Assembly: GCA_028280105.1 (NCBI GenBank)
Contig: JANQML010000001.1
Span: 1-38,781 of the forward strand
Reading direction: 5' to 3'
DNA from: Desulfobacula sp.
GTDB taxonomy: Bacteria > Desulfobacterota > Desulfobacteria > Desulfobacterales > Desulfobacteraceae
DNA: 38,781 bases
The notes below the pieces were generated by a model. That model ran no database searches, was not told the origin of the DNA, and saw only the letters and a list, made by a program, of their open reading frames with translations. Numbering within the stretch: the stretch's first letter is position 1; every line of letters begins with the position of its first letter. Shown piece after piece: positions 16,245 to 25,142 of the stretch. The position numbers and the translations under genes were made by a program.

Positions 16245-17018
16245 TCACCTCATCGGTCTTTTCAGGGCGTTAAGGGTGAACAGACTGTCTCTGAGCGGGG
16301 TGTCGAATTCGATACTTTCGTACAAGAGCTGAGTGTAATCTTCCTCAGACTCGGCATCCATGGACCGCATGATCCATTTAAGCGGAAACGGCCTGCCGCC
16401 CAGGTCTGTGATTTCTTTTGTGATCAGCTCTTTGACCGGTTCAAGATCTTCATCATAGAAAACCTGTGCCATCAACACACCGTCCTCCCTGATTTTCAGC
16501 ACCTGCATCCCCCACACCACCGGGGCTTGGGGGCGGGGAACCGACCGGATCTCATACACGGTAAAGCTGCCGTCCCGCTTTGTTCCAGCCATTTCATGGG
16601 TGTAATCATTGAGAATGCTGTCCGCCTTTGACAGATCGTTATTTGAAAAATCAGACCCCATCCACGACTGGGACATCATGGACGGCGGGATTTTTACCAC
16701 CCGGTTGATCTTGGGATTGTACGTCCACATATCCTGTCCAAGCTTGAGGGTGCCGTTTCCCTTATCCTTTTTCGGTGAAACAATCCGGAAAATGGAATTT
16801 TCCCGTCCCTTGGTCCAGACTTTGATGGTGGTTTTCCGCTCCCATTCGGCCCGGTGGACCGTCATATGGAGGATGGAAACCGAGGTGGTTCCACGCATAT
16901 AATCCCATGCCCGGGCGATGATGGCACGGGCATCCGGCTCCGCACCCGGGGCCGGAACCGCGCCAAACAATCCGATGACAAAAAGCAGTATACAAAATAA
17001 GACTCGTTTCATAGACAT
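16245..17018 (-). CDS. LolA-like outer-membrane lipoprotein-sorting protein
   Basis: This exported protein has 257 residues and a signal peptide cleaved near APGA|EPD. The pattern fits the LolA-like 'outer membrane lipoprotein-sorting' family (half-barrel fold): an early helix ARAIIARAWDYMRG, KTTIKVWTKGREN, LGQDMWTYNPKINRVVKIPPSMM, then W-M-G-S-DFSNNDL and the late FPLKWIMRS strand. Relatives carry lipids or lipoproteins across the periplasm, often with RND or ABC exporters. It lies between tetR and the two FtsX permeases and overlaps or abuts both, so it is probably the periplasmic carrier of this export system. Confidence 0.82.
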   Translation of the reverse strand: MSMKRVLFCILLFVIGLFGAVPAPGAEPDARAIIARAWDYMRGTTSVSILHMTVHRAEWERKTTIKVWTKGRENSIFRIVSPKKDKGNGTLKLGQDMWTYNPKINRVVKIPPSMMSQSWMGSDFSNNDLSKADSILNDYTHEMAGTKRDGSFTVYEIRSVPRPQAPVVWGMQVLKIREDGVLMAQVFYDEDLEPVKELITKEITDLGGRPFPLKWIMRSMDAESEEDYTQLLYESIEFDTPLRDSLFTLNALKRPMR

Positions 17019-17020
17019 CC

Positions 17021-17638
17021 CTATCCTTTTGGGGAACGCATTCCCTCAACCAATACGGTGAAAAATTTTTTTGATGCGATACAGACATCAAACTCACGAT
17101 CCATCCACCCGTGCAGCATCATCCCGTCCATGGTACTCACCAGCCCGGCGGCCACCGAATCTGCGTCCACATCCCCTCGAAAGACACCGGTTTGTTTGCC
17201 TTCGTCAATCAACCGGATAATAATGTTACTGAATGTCCCATACATCTCCAGAAGGGTGGACCGGTATCTGTCGCGCGTAGGCGGATTGCCGGCTGCAGAC
17301 CAGAATTCAATAAAAACGGAAAACGAATCAATTTGTGTGTATGCGGAATTAAAAACCGATTCCATAAACGCCAGCAGTCGGTCGGACGGATCGCCCCCAA
17401 GTCGGGACACCTCAACCATACTTCTGCCGGCCATGCTGTCCACATACCATTCAAACACCGAAAAAAAGAGTTCTTCTTTGCTTTGATGGTATTCGTAGAT
17501 AGTGCCCTTACCCACACCGGCCATATTGGCAATGTTGGAAATTTTTGCTGCGGCATATCCCTTTTTCGCAAATACGGTAAGGGCGGATTCCAGGATCGCG
17601 GTCTCTTTTTTTTTCTTATTTTCTTTACGGATTGACAT
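17021..17638 (-). CDS. TetR-family repressor of the envelope ABC operon
   Basis: 205 residues with an N-terminal TetR helix-turn-helix (ILESALTVFAKKGYAAAKIS, then GVGKGTIYEYHQSKEELF) and a helical ligand-binding C-terminal domain with TSTMDGMMLHGW-type late helices. It is first in the operon with the LolA-like, FtsX, ABC and barrel genes, two bases from the next gene. A 14-bp perfect palindrome lies 73 bases upstream of its start, as expected for autorepression. The inducer is unknown; the tract KENKKKKE at the N terminus is very basic and may aid DNA contact. Confidence 0.88.
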   Translation of the reverse strand: MSIRKENKKKKETAILESALTVFAKKGYAAAKISNIANMAGVGKGTIYEYHQSKEELFFSVFEWYVDSMAGRSMVEVSRLGGDPSDRLLAFMESVFNSAYTQIDSFSVFIEFWSAAGNPPTRDRYRSTLLEMYGTFSNIIIRLIDEGKQTGVFRGDVDADSVAAGLVSTMDGMMLHGWMDREFDVCIASKKFFTVLVEGMRSPKG

Positions 17639-17710
17639 TATTCTGACCTTTTAGTCGGTGTTTAATAATTGTCATTACAACAAAGAACACCTAAGGTCAA
17701 GATAAATTTG

Positions 17711-17724
17711 ACCGACCGGTCGGT
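17711..17724. promoter_or_regulatory. Palindromic TetR operator
   Basis: ACCGACCGGTCGGT is a perfect 14-bp palindrome, a typical TetR-family operator sequence, placed just upstream of the tetR at 17021-17638 (minus strand). It is the likely autoregulatory site for the whole tetR-lolA-like-ABC operon. Confidence 0.78.
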
Positions 17725-17762
17725 ATTTTAGATATGCATTTTACTCCCGTAATCCTGTACCA

Positions 17763-18926
17763 TTATAAACCCGATTCACTATACTCCTTGACCCGGATTG
17801 TAATTTTATAGAGCACGGTCAGAACCAGCAGGCCGATTGCCGCCACACCCGCGGCAATAACGATCTCATGTGTACCGGGGGTATATTCGGTAATCCGATG
17901 CAGCGGTGAAGGAATAAATCCCCCGGCCATCATCCCGAGCCCTTTATCGATCCAAGTCCCGCAGAAAACAAATAGACATGAAAAGATCAGTACGATCTCA
18001 TTTTTCCGGGTTTGGGGAATAAGGAGCAACACGCTTGCCGTCAGCATCAGGAAAACCGATGTCCACATCCATGGAACCATTGCATTGTGACCCTGCAAAC
18101 CAAAGTAAAGATACGTAAAATGATCCACATGACCGGGTATGCCGGAATAAAAGACCACAAACGCCTCGCACATCAGAAAGAAAAGATTGGCAATCAGCCC
18201 ATAGGTTACAATCTTTGCCAACGTCTGAATCGCCTCCTCGCCCGGATCAAATTTCGTCATCTTTTGAATCACTTTACAGAGCAGGATTAACAGTGCCGGT
18301 CCTGACGCAAACGCGGAGGCCAGAAACCGGGGGGCCAGGATTGCTGTCAGCCAGAAACCGCGGCCGGGAAGACCGCAGTAAAGAAAGGCTGTGACCGTGT
18401 GGATGGAAAACGCCATGGGAATGGAAATATAGATCAGGGGCTTTGTCCAGGCAGGCGGTGCCGTGCCGTTGTGCTCGGCTTCCAGAACCTTCCACCCGAT
18501 AACGATGTTCAGGACAAGATAACCTGACAGTACGTTTGCGTCCCAGAAGAGCATGGAACCGGGTGTGGGGTACAAAAATACGTTCAGGATCCGCATGGGC
18601 TGGCCCAGGTGCACCGCAACAAATAAGAGACACATGATAATGGATGCCACGGCAAGAAATTCCCCCAAAATAGTGATCCGGCCAAATTTTTTATAATCAT
18701 GAAGATAGTACGGAAGGATTAACATGACACCTCCTGCGGCAACACCGACAAAGAATGTCATTTGTGCCGTGTAAAATCCCCAGGAGACATCTCTGCTCTG
18801 ACCGGTGACCACCAATCCGGCATTGAGTTGATCATAGTAAAACAGACCGCCCACTGCGATGACCAGCAAAAGTCCGAAAATCCATGCCCAATATATTCTG
18901 CTGCTCTTTAAAGCGAGTTCAATCAT
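17763..18926 (-). CDS. NrfD/PsrC-type quinol-interacting membrane protein
   Basis: About 387 residues with roughly ten hydrophobic helices and the NrfD/DsrP/PsrC family pattern. Examples are the WGFYTAQMTFFVGVAAGGVM segment, HLGQPMRILNVFLYPTPGSM, GRGFWLTAILAPRFLASAFASGPA and GLMWID-like FCGTWIDKGLGMMAGGF. Such proteins pass electrons between membrane quinones and a periplasmic or cytoplasmic iron-sulfur partner. Start ATG 18926 has AAGGA seven bases upstream; ATG 18929 and TTG 18968 are alternatives. The gene follows a tetR gene directly. No iron-sulfur or molybdopterin partner is next to it, so it is an orphan subunit whose partner must be elsewhere. Confidence 0.88.
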   Translation of the reverse strand: MIELALKSSRIYWAWIFGLLLVIAVGGLFYYDQLNAGLVVTGQSRDVSWGFYTAQMTFFVGVAAGGVMLILPYYLHDYKKFGRITILGEFLAVASIIMCLLFVAVHLGQPMRILNVFLYPTPGSMLFWDANVLSGYLVLNIVIGWKVLEAEHNGTAPPAWTKPLIYISIPMAFSIHTVTAFLYCGLPGRGFWLTAILAPRFLASAFASGPALLILLCKVIQKMTKFDPGEEAIQTLAKIVTYGLIANLFFLMCEAFVVFYSGIPGHVDHFTYLYFGLQGHNAMVPWMWTSVFLMLTASVLLLIPQTRKNEIVLIFSCLFVFCGTWIDKGLGMMAGGFIPSPLHRITEYTPGTHEIVIAAGVAAIGLLVLTVLYKITIRVKEYSESGL

Positions 18927-18964
18927 CATCTTATCCTTTGATAATCCTAAGTTTTCATTACATA

Positions 18965-19579
18965 TCAAATGGTTTGATCTATCAATTGGCGCAGGAGCAA
19001 AAGCATTTCTTCCGGATCACTGGATTTTTTATTAATAAACAAATCCATTAAAACAAAAAAATAATCCGCCTTAAAACAGAGTGCCACCAAACGGCAATCT
19101 TTATCGCTTTTGATTTCCCCTTTTGTCTTGGCTGTTTTAACGAGATCGGTAATTTTCTCGATATACATCTGTTCAAAGCGATCAATCTTGTCTGCCCATT
19201 CTCCTTCAACAAATAGTATTTGGCCTATATACTCCCGGGATAATCGCGGTCTTGACGTATAGTAGCGATAATTAAAACCGGCAACATATATGAGCTGATC
19301 CTTGATTTGAGCATCAACGGGAACGGATTCCATTGCCTCTTCAAACAATCGAACCAGGTCGTTGTGGAGCGCTGCAGCAAGCAGGGAAATCTTGTTATCA
19401 AAATGCTTATACAAGGTTCCTAATCCGATCTCTGCATGTATGGCCACGGCTCTGATCGTGGTTTTTTTAAAGCCCTGTTTTTCAAACAACACACGGGCAC
19501 TCTCAAGGATCAGCTCATAGGTTTCAGCTTTCTGTCTTTCACGTCTTTTCCCGATTGGCTTGGCCTCATTCAAAACCAT
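18965..19579 (-). CDS. TetR-family regulator upstream of the NrfD gene
   Basis: 204 residues with the TetR helix-turn-helix (ILESARVLFEKQGFKKTTIR, then EIGLGTLYKHFDNKISLL) and a helical C-terminal half containing RYYTSRPRLSREYIGQILFVEGEW, which recalls the YsiA/FadR-like group. It lies directly upstream of and in line with the NrfD gene. An inverted repeat GTGAAC-AC-GTTCAC (19606-19619) is 27 bases before its start, the probable operator. Ligand unknown. It is likely to control its own transcript and the NrfD gene. Confidence 0.85.
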   Translation of the reverse strand: MVLNEAKPIGKRRERQKAETYELILESARVLFEKQGFKKTTIRAVAIHAEIGLGTLYKHFDNKISLLAAALHNDLVRLFEEAMESVPVDAQIKDQLIYVAGFNYRYYTSRPRLSREYIGQILFVEGEWADKIDRFEQMYIEKITDLVKTAKTKGEIKSDKDCRLVALCFKADYFFVLMDLFINKKSSDPEEMLLLLRQLIDQTI

Positions 19580-19605
19580 TTCTCCTTTATGAACATATTT
19601 TCTTT

Positions 19606-19619
19606 GTGAACACGTTCAC
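19606..19619. promoter_or_regulatory. Inverted-repeat operator for the NrfD-linked tetR
   Basis: The arms GTGAAC (19606-19611) and GTTCAC (19614-19619) are separated by two bases. The site is in the promoter region of the minus-strand tetR and has the size and form of a TetR operator. A related half-site ATGAACAT lies about 15 bases closer to the gene. Confidence 0.65.
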
Positions 19620-19745
19620 TTAATAAAACACGATCACATCAATGTCAACATCTTTCTTAATTCCCTTCAACCCCGGATATTTCAAGTATTATTTTAACCC
19701 CGTATGGATCGCATTGGACGGCTTAATGAGCAGAAACTTTACCTC

Positions 19746-19770
19746 AACCTCAACGTTGCAACGATGAGGT
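19746..19770. repeat. 25-bp intergenic repeat, copy A
   Basis: This 25-base sequence is identical to 31424-31448. It contains the perfect palindrome CGTTGCAACG flanked by the outer inverted pair CCTCA/TGAGG. It lies 16 bases past the stop of the minus-strand rhodanese gene, as copy B lies about 30 bases past the stop of icd. This copy is preceded by an extra ACCTCA. Confidence 0.75.
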
Positions 19771-19786
19771 TTATAGAAGATAAAAA

Positions 19787-20197
19787 CTATTCATCCGTAT
19801 TTAATGGATAATTCAATTTTTCCCATTCTTCCATTCCTCCAATGAGGCTAAAAACAGATTTGTGCCCTGATTTAGCCAATCGTTGTGCAGCAGCTCTACT
19901 GTAGTATCCAACGTAACACACAGTTATAACGGTACCCCCTGTGGGAACTTTGTGATGATTTTTCATAAATGAAACATACGGAATATTTATGGCACCGGGA
20001 ATGTGTCCCATGAATGAAAATGAGTCCTCATCTCTACAATCAACAACGATTATTGAATTGCCTGATTTAAGTTTACTGTTAAGCTCTTCTGGCTGAATAA
20101 ATAAATATTTTCTTTTTTGTAGATATGAAACTGTCAACTCGGCCAGAGACTGAAAAAATTCTCTTAGACTTGGTTTGTGTTGAGATCGTATTGTCAT
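19787..20197 (-). CDS. Rhodanese-domain protein
   Basis: This 136-residue rhodanese has IVVDCRDEDSFSFMGHIPGAINIPY (about 50-74) and the catalytic loop TVCYVGYYSRAAAQRL with C94 as the persulfide cysteine, followed by LIGGMEEW. A second cysteine, C54, replaces the usual residue after VVD. The N-terminal 30 residues (basic, helical) are an extension of unknown role. It is divergent from a frameshifted tetR gene, which probably once controlled it. Rhodaneses of this type move sulfane sulfur or detoxify sulfide or cyanide; exact partner unknown. Confidence 0.85.
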   Translation of the reverse strand: MTIRSQHKPSLREFFQSLAELTVSYLQKRKYLFIQPEELNSKLKSGNSIIVVDCRDEDSFSFMGHIPGAINIPYVSFMKNHHKVPTGGTVITVCYVGYYSRAAAQRLAKSGHKSVFSLIGGMEEWEKLNYPLNTDE

Positions 20198-20418
20198 GAC
20201 ATTGAATCCTTTTTTTTATTGCTAAGCATTTGTATTTAAAGTAATAAATTTTTGTTAAAACCCATTTGACTGCCCTGTTTTAAATGGTGACAGCCAAAAG
20301 GATTTATTAGTCCCGAATATATAGAAATAAAAATATTGATAAAGAGATAAAAATATGATTTTGTCTAATATTGAACAATAAATGATAAATCGTTCCAAAC
20401 TTTCAATACGGGGTTATA

Positions 20419-21026
20419 ATGAATCGAGGTGAGCGGGCAACAACCAGGACAAAATCGGTTATTAAACAATCTCTTTCCGAACTTTTTCATGAGAAAAATT
20501 ATCCAGACATAACTGTCAGTGATATTACAAAAAGGGCAAATATAGGTAGAAGTACGTTTTATAGACACTATAAATCAAAAGCTGAAGTCATGGTAGATTT
20601 TCACAAGGATATGTTCTCAAAGCTCTTCAGCGGGTTATCCATCGAAGAATTATGTCATAGGCCTGAACCACCAAAGGAGTTAGTCGATTTTTTTATAACG
20701 TATCAGCTTCTTGGTAGAAATCACTTTTCATTGATTTATAAATTAGGTAACGATTTAGACTATTTGATTACCAATATCAATCTGGCCCTTACGACAACGG
20801 TGAAGGAATGGCTTCAAAAATCTTATCGCGAAAAAAAAACTGTATTCCTTTAACGATTCTCGCTCAATCTATCGCTGCCTCATACAGCGGACTTTTAATG
20901 TCTTGGTTCTCAACATATCAATCTATAGATGCCAAAAGGTTTGCGATTTACATACATCGGCTTATCTGTTCAATGGTTCGAGAAGCAGGTTTGAAATCAA
21001 AGAATAATCCGTTGACTTATAGATAA
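20419..21026 (+). pseudogene. TetR-family regulator broken by a frameshift in an A9 tract
   Basis: The first reading frame (20419-20853) encodes a TetR helix-turn-helix (ANIGRSTFYRHYKSKAEVM) and part of the ligand domain, ending at residue 144. The second frame continues from about 20840 to 21026 with the expected C-terminal helices (ILAQSIAASYSGLLMSWFST, then AKRFAIYIHRLICSMV), a TetR_C-type ending. The change of frame falls at A9 (20831-20839); a -1 shift there restores one protein of about 200 residues. It may be a real mutation, a slippage-controlled switch, programmed -1 frameshifting or a sequencing error in the homopolymer. It faces the rhodanese gene across 221 bases and would be its natural regulator. 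Confidence 0.75.
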
Positions 21027-21121
21027 AAAAACGGTTAAGGAAGGGCGTTTCAAAAACGGTCAAATAGGGTAAGTGCTGCTTTCTGATTACTGTTCTCATT
21101 CTGGGAAAAGAACCTGTCCAA

Positions 21122-22564
21122 TTATTTGTTGATGTTATAATTTTTTAAAAGTTGATACAAACGAGCCTTTTTAAGACCCGAAATATCACACGCCTTTTTA
21201 ATGTCCCAGTTTATATTTGTCATTAACTCATTCAAATAGTTACTTTCCGCTTCGAAGATAACTTTCTTGCGATAATCTTTCAAACTCGTTAATGGCTCTA
21301 TTTTTATAGTACGGTTCGGGGGGTGTTCGGCATTGGGATACTCGCGACCGCTCTCCATTGACGCCATTGTTTTCACTCGGATATAATCCGGGAGATGCTT
21401 AGCAAACAGGGTTTGGCTGAAAGGATCGACTGCAACGGCAGTTTCTATTGAACTGACAAACTCACGAATATTTCCCGGCCAAGAGTATTTGGTCATCGTT
21501 TCAATAAAATCTGCCGATATCTTCTTATTCCTTAAGTTGTATTGCTGGCAAAATTTTTCAACATAGTGTCCAGCCAATTCTTCAATATCTTTTTGTCTTT
21601 CCCTTATTGGCGGCAGCTCTATAACGAAAGTTCTAAGCCGAAAAAGCAAGTCCTGACGAAAGCTTCCATCTGAAACAAGTTCATCAAGATCCCGGTGTGT
21701 TGCTGAAACCAATCTGAAATCACTTTTACTTTCCTTTTTACTGCCCACAGGTCTAAATTTTCTTTCCTGTAGAACCCTTAGAAGTTTTTTTTGAAGCTCG
21801 ATCGGTAACTCACCGACTTCATCTAGAAACAAAGTGCCCTGATCTGCCTGCTTGACCAACCCTTCATGAGATTTATCCGCACCGGTAAACGATCCCTTAG
21901 TATGTCCAAACAATATACTTTCTGCCAGCGAATCCGGTAAAGATGCGCAATCCACTACTATAAAAGGTTTTGCTTCACGGCTGCTGTTAAAATGTATCGC
22001 CCTGGCAAACAATTCCTTTCCTGTTCCGGTTTCACCGTAAATGATTACATTGGCATCGCTTTTTGCAGCATGCCCCATTAAGGAAATGCACATTAACAAC
22101 CGCGGGCTATCCCCTATGATACCTTTACGGTCAATTTCCAGCGGAGTTTTCAAGATCTGTTTTTGGCTGCGATACTCAAGCGCACGTGTTAATGACAACT
22201 CCAGTGTTTGCAAATCCGCCGGTTTTTGTAAATAGTCCCATGCCCCGCTTTTCAAGGCTAAATCTGCACCACCTTTTTCTCCATAGGCAGTAATAATTAT
22301 AATTTCAGGAGCAAACGGAATAGACTTTACCTTTGGAATAATATCGATACCATTCCCGTCAGGCAGACGGACATCGAGAAAAATCACATCATATTTGTTC
22401 GATTTAATTTTTGTAAGCCCGTCTTTCAATCTAAAAGCAGTGTCAGATTTAAAACCTGCCTCTTCAACCATCCGGGCAAGGGTATAAGACATACCTTCAT
22501 CATCATCGATAATTAGAACCCATGGGGTTTTGCCTTTATTAAATCTAAGTTGATTGTTTTTCAT
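21122..22564 (-). CDS. Sigma54-dependent response regulator (NtrC type)
   Basis: This enhancer-binding protein has 480 residues. An N-terminal receiver domain has the acidic pair near D20-D22, the phosphoacceptor D64 (FLDVRLPDG) and K114. The AAA+ domain follows with Walker A GETGTGKE (177-184), the sigma54-contact loop GSFTGA (224-229), Walker B TLFLDEVGEL (244-253) and the R-finger region. A C-terminal Fis-type helix-turn-helix (DIKKACDISGLKKARLYQLL) binds DNA. It should therefore activate sigma54 promoters. Its start ATG 22564 overlaps the hybrid kinase stop by 20 bases, so the two are a cognate pair. Likely targets are the GG-N10-GC promoters before tctC, acn and the binding-protein gene. 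Confidence 0.93.
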   Translation of the reverse strand: MKNNQLRFNKGKTPWVLIIDDDEGMSYTLARMVEEAGFKSDTAFRLKDGLTKIKSNKYDVIFLDVRLPDGNGIDIIPKVKSIPFAPEIIIITAYGEKGGADLALKSGAWDYLQKPADLQTLELSLTRALEYRSQKQILKTPLEIDRKGIIGDSPRLLMCISLMGHAAKSDANVIIYGETGTGKELFARAIHFNSSREAKPFIVVDCASLPDSLAESILFGHTKGSFTGADKSHEGLVKQADQGTLFLDEVGELPIELQKKLLRVLQERKFRPVGSKKESKSDFRLVSATHRDLDELVSDGSFRQDLLFRLRTFVIELPPIRERQKDIEELAGHYVEKFCQQYNLRNKKISADFIETMTKYSWPGNIREFVSSIETAVAVDPFSQTLFAKHLPDYIRVKTMASMESGREYPNAEHPPNRTIKIEPLTSLKDYRKKVIFEAESNYLNELMTNINWDIKKACDISGLKKARLYQLLKNYNINK

Positions 22565-25109
22565 CCAGCACCTTTCTAACGGCAAATGCTAATTCTGCAT
22601 GCATTAACGGTTTTTTTAGTACCTTATCAACGATTTCTGCATCGTTTATCGATTTTTCTTCCAATGGGTTATTATACCCTGTGAACAGAATGATCGGAAT
22701 CTCGGGATTCTTTTTCCTGATCTCTTTGGACAACGCAATACCTGTCATATCAGCCATCACCTGATCTGTTAAAACCAGGTCAAAATAATCGGGTCTCTCC
22801 TTAAAAGCTTTAGCAGCTTTAATACTGCCGGTAAAAGGCTCTACCTCATATCCGAGCCCCCTTAAGATTCGATCTAAAATATTAAGCAAGTTTTTTTCAT
22901 CGTCCACCAGAAGTATCTTCTCAGATCCCTGCGGTAGATCCAGATTTGATTCTACTTTAATCTTTATGTCTTCATGTTCAATTCGAGGCAGTAAAACAGA
23001 AAAGCAGGCACCTTGTCCTTCTTTGCTTTTAACATAAATAGCGCCTTCATGTTTTTTAACGATACCGTGCACCACAGACAACCCCAAACCCGTTCCTTCC
23101 CCCACGCCTTTGGTTGTAAAAAACGGGTCAAAAATTTTATGTTGAATTTTTGGGTTAATACCGGGTCCGTCGTCTTTTACGTCGATCCTGATATACGACC
23201 CTGGCTGGATATCGGGTCGTAATGGATTGTTCTCTTTAAATTTTTTTTCAGACAACACAACTTCAATAGTACCTCTTTTCTGGCCAATGGCCTGCGCCGC
23301 ATTGGTACACAAATTCATCAAAATCTGTTGCATTTGGATCGGATTGGCTAAAACAAAACCCGATTTTATTTTCTGCTGATATTCTATTTTAATATATTTT
23401 GAAAGCGTTGCCTGTAAAAATCTGATAACTTCTTTAACAAAAGGAGAAAGTGCCATGGGTGTTATCCGGGTCTCCTCTCTCCTGCTGAATGTAAGAATTT
23501 GATTCACCAATGATTTGGCCCGCAGTCCGGCAGTCAAAACCTGGTCTATATCCTGAACCGTTTTTTTATCACCCAAAACTCTTTTTTTAACCAGTTCGCC
23601 GCATCCGATAATTACGCCCAGGATATTATTAAAATCATGGGCAATACCGCCGGCCAGGGTGCCGATTGCCTCCATTTTCTGAGACTGTCTGAGCTGAGTT
23701 TCATATTTTGCTTTCAGTGTCACATCCCGTTTGATGGAAACATATCCGATAAATCTTTCCGATGGGCTCTTAATGGGAGATGCAATAATATCTTCAATGA
23801 GCAACATGCCATCTTTTTTTGACGATGAGATCCGGCCGGTCCAGACGTCACCTTTTTCAACCGTTGTCAGTATCTCATCATAAAGTGCTTTCTCAGATTC
23901 ATCTGTGCCGAGAAACCGGTGATATTTATTGTAGAGTTCATCCAGTTTATATCCCGTGTTTTTTTCGAACACCGGATTCACATACTTAATCCTGCTCTTA
24001 TCATCTGTAATGACTATGTGTTCGGCCACCTGTTCCACTGCTGTTGACAATCGGGTCAGTTCGTTTTGAACCTTTTTTCGTTTCGTAATATCCTGTACCA
24101 GGCCTTCGATATGCTTTAATTCCCCATTTGATTTATATATTGGAAGAGCATTCAGTGAGACCCAGATGATGGTACCGTCCCTCTTGCGAAATTGGACCTC
24201 ATAGGATTTTATCATCTCCTCATTTTTTAGCCGTTTAATATACGCTTCCCTCTGAGCCGGCACCACATAATGCTGAGATCCGATATCCACAACCTTGGTC
24301 ATCAACTCTTCAGGATCTTTATACCCAAGGATTTTAGCAAAAGCGGGGTTTGCATTAAGAATCCGGCCTTCTACAGTGGACTGGAAGATTCCTTCAATGG
24401 CATTTTCAAATATGCTTCTATATTTTTTCTCCGCCTTTTGTAATGCCCCCATTTGAAGGTTTATCTCATTTCCCATATCCTGCAGGGTATTAATCAAAGG
24501 GATAAACTCCGTATAAGGCATATCAACGGGATTGAATTCCCGGCTTTTTGAATTATATGTTTCCACAATATTGTTCAGCAGATTCAATGGCTTTTTCAAG
24601 GACCACCGTAATAAAATGCCTGACATGATAATTAAAGCGATAAAGTTGATCAGAATGATAAAACCAAAATAGAAAAAGAACTGCCGGTTCCATATATTGT
24701 AATAACCAGCAGATAGAGAAATCTCTACCGATCCGACATTTAGCCCGTGATGCGTCAACCTGGTGAATCGTTTGGTCCGGGGTATGGCGTCCCTTTTAAC
24801 TTCAGAGACGACTTTCTCTCCCCGCCCATTTATTATTTCAATACTGGCAATATCGTCATTTTGCAGATAGGATTGGCCGATAACTTCGATAGTTTCAAAA
24901 TCATAATTCCAGACGGGTAGGATTAATATCTCTTTAAGATATGAGATATATTCATCTGCTTTGGCATCCATGTGGGCTTTGGCTTTGGATTGAGCCATTT
25001 CATGGGCAAAGAAAAAAGAAGCTGTTGAGACCAATATCACGGTGATGATCAATCCAACCATCACCTCCTTGATAATGGACCTGTGAGAAGCTTTAAATAT
25101 ATTAATCAC
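22545..25109 (-). CDS. Hybrid sensor histidine kinase (periplasmic sensor, PAS-PAS, REC)
   Basis: 854 residues, in order: membrane helix (about 16-38), periplasmic sensor loop (39-143), second helix (144-167), a linker resembling HAMP, two PAS domains (about 228-345 and 351-470), a dimerisation helix with the phosphorylated H491 in GGIAHDFNNILG, the ATPase domain with N-box NLCTNAAQAI and G-boxes DDGPG and GTGLGL, and a C-terminal receiver (about 731-845) with D782. The start is GTG. It is the probable partner of the overlapping sigma54 response regulator. The small periplasmic domain fits sensing of a carboxylate or of a loaded binding protein, which is an inference. Confidence 0.92.
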   Translation of the reverse strand: MINIFKASHRSIIKEVMVGLIITVILVSTASFFFAHEMAQSKAKAHMDAKADEYISYLKEILILPVWNYDFETIEVIGQSYLQNDDIASIEIINGRGEKVVSEVKRDAIPRTKRFTRLTHHGLNVGSVEISLSAGYYNIWNRQFFFYFGFIILINFIALIIMSGILLRWSLKKPLNLLNNIVETYNSKSREFNPVDMPYTEFIPLINTLQDMGNEINLQMGALQKAEKKYRSIFENAIEGIFQSTVEGRILNANPAFAKILGYKDPEELMTKVVDIGSQHYVVPAQREAYIKRLKNEEMIKSYEVQFRKRDGTIIWVSLNALPIYKSNGELKHIEGLVQDITKRKKVQNELTRLSTAVEQVAEHIVITDDKSRIKYVNPVFEKNTGYKLDELYNKYHRFLGTDESEKALYDEILTTVEKGDVWTGRISSSKKDGMLLIEDIIASPIKSPSERFIGYVSIKRDVTLKAKYETQLRQSQKMEAIGTLAGGIAHDFNNILGVIIGCGELVKKRVLGDKKTVQDIDQVLTAGLRAKSLVNQILTFSRREETRITPMALSPFVKEVIRFLQATLSKYIKIEYQQKIKSGFVLANPIQMQQILMNLCTNAAQAIGQKRGTIEVVLSEKKFKENNPLRPDIQPGSYIRIDVKDDGPGINPKIQHKIFDPFFTTKGVGEGTGLGLSVVHGIVKKHEGAIYVKSKEGQGACFSVLLPRIEHEDIKIKVESNLDLPQGSEKILLVDDEKNLLNILDRILRGLGYEVEPFTGSIKAAKAFKERPDYFDLVLTDQVMADMTGIALSKEIRKKNPEIPIILFTGYNNPLEEKSINDAEIVDKVLKKPLMHAELAFAVRKVLDEKQST

Positions 25110-25142
25110 CCGTGAATTGAATTCCTTTTCATTATAGAGCCG

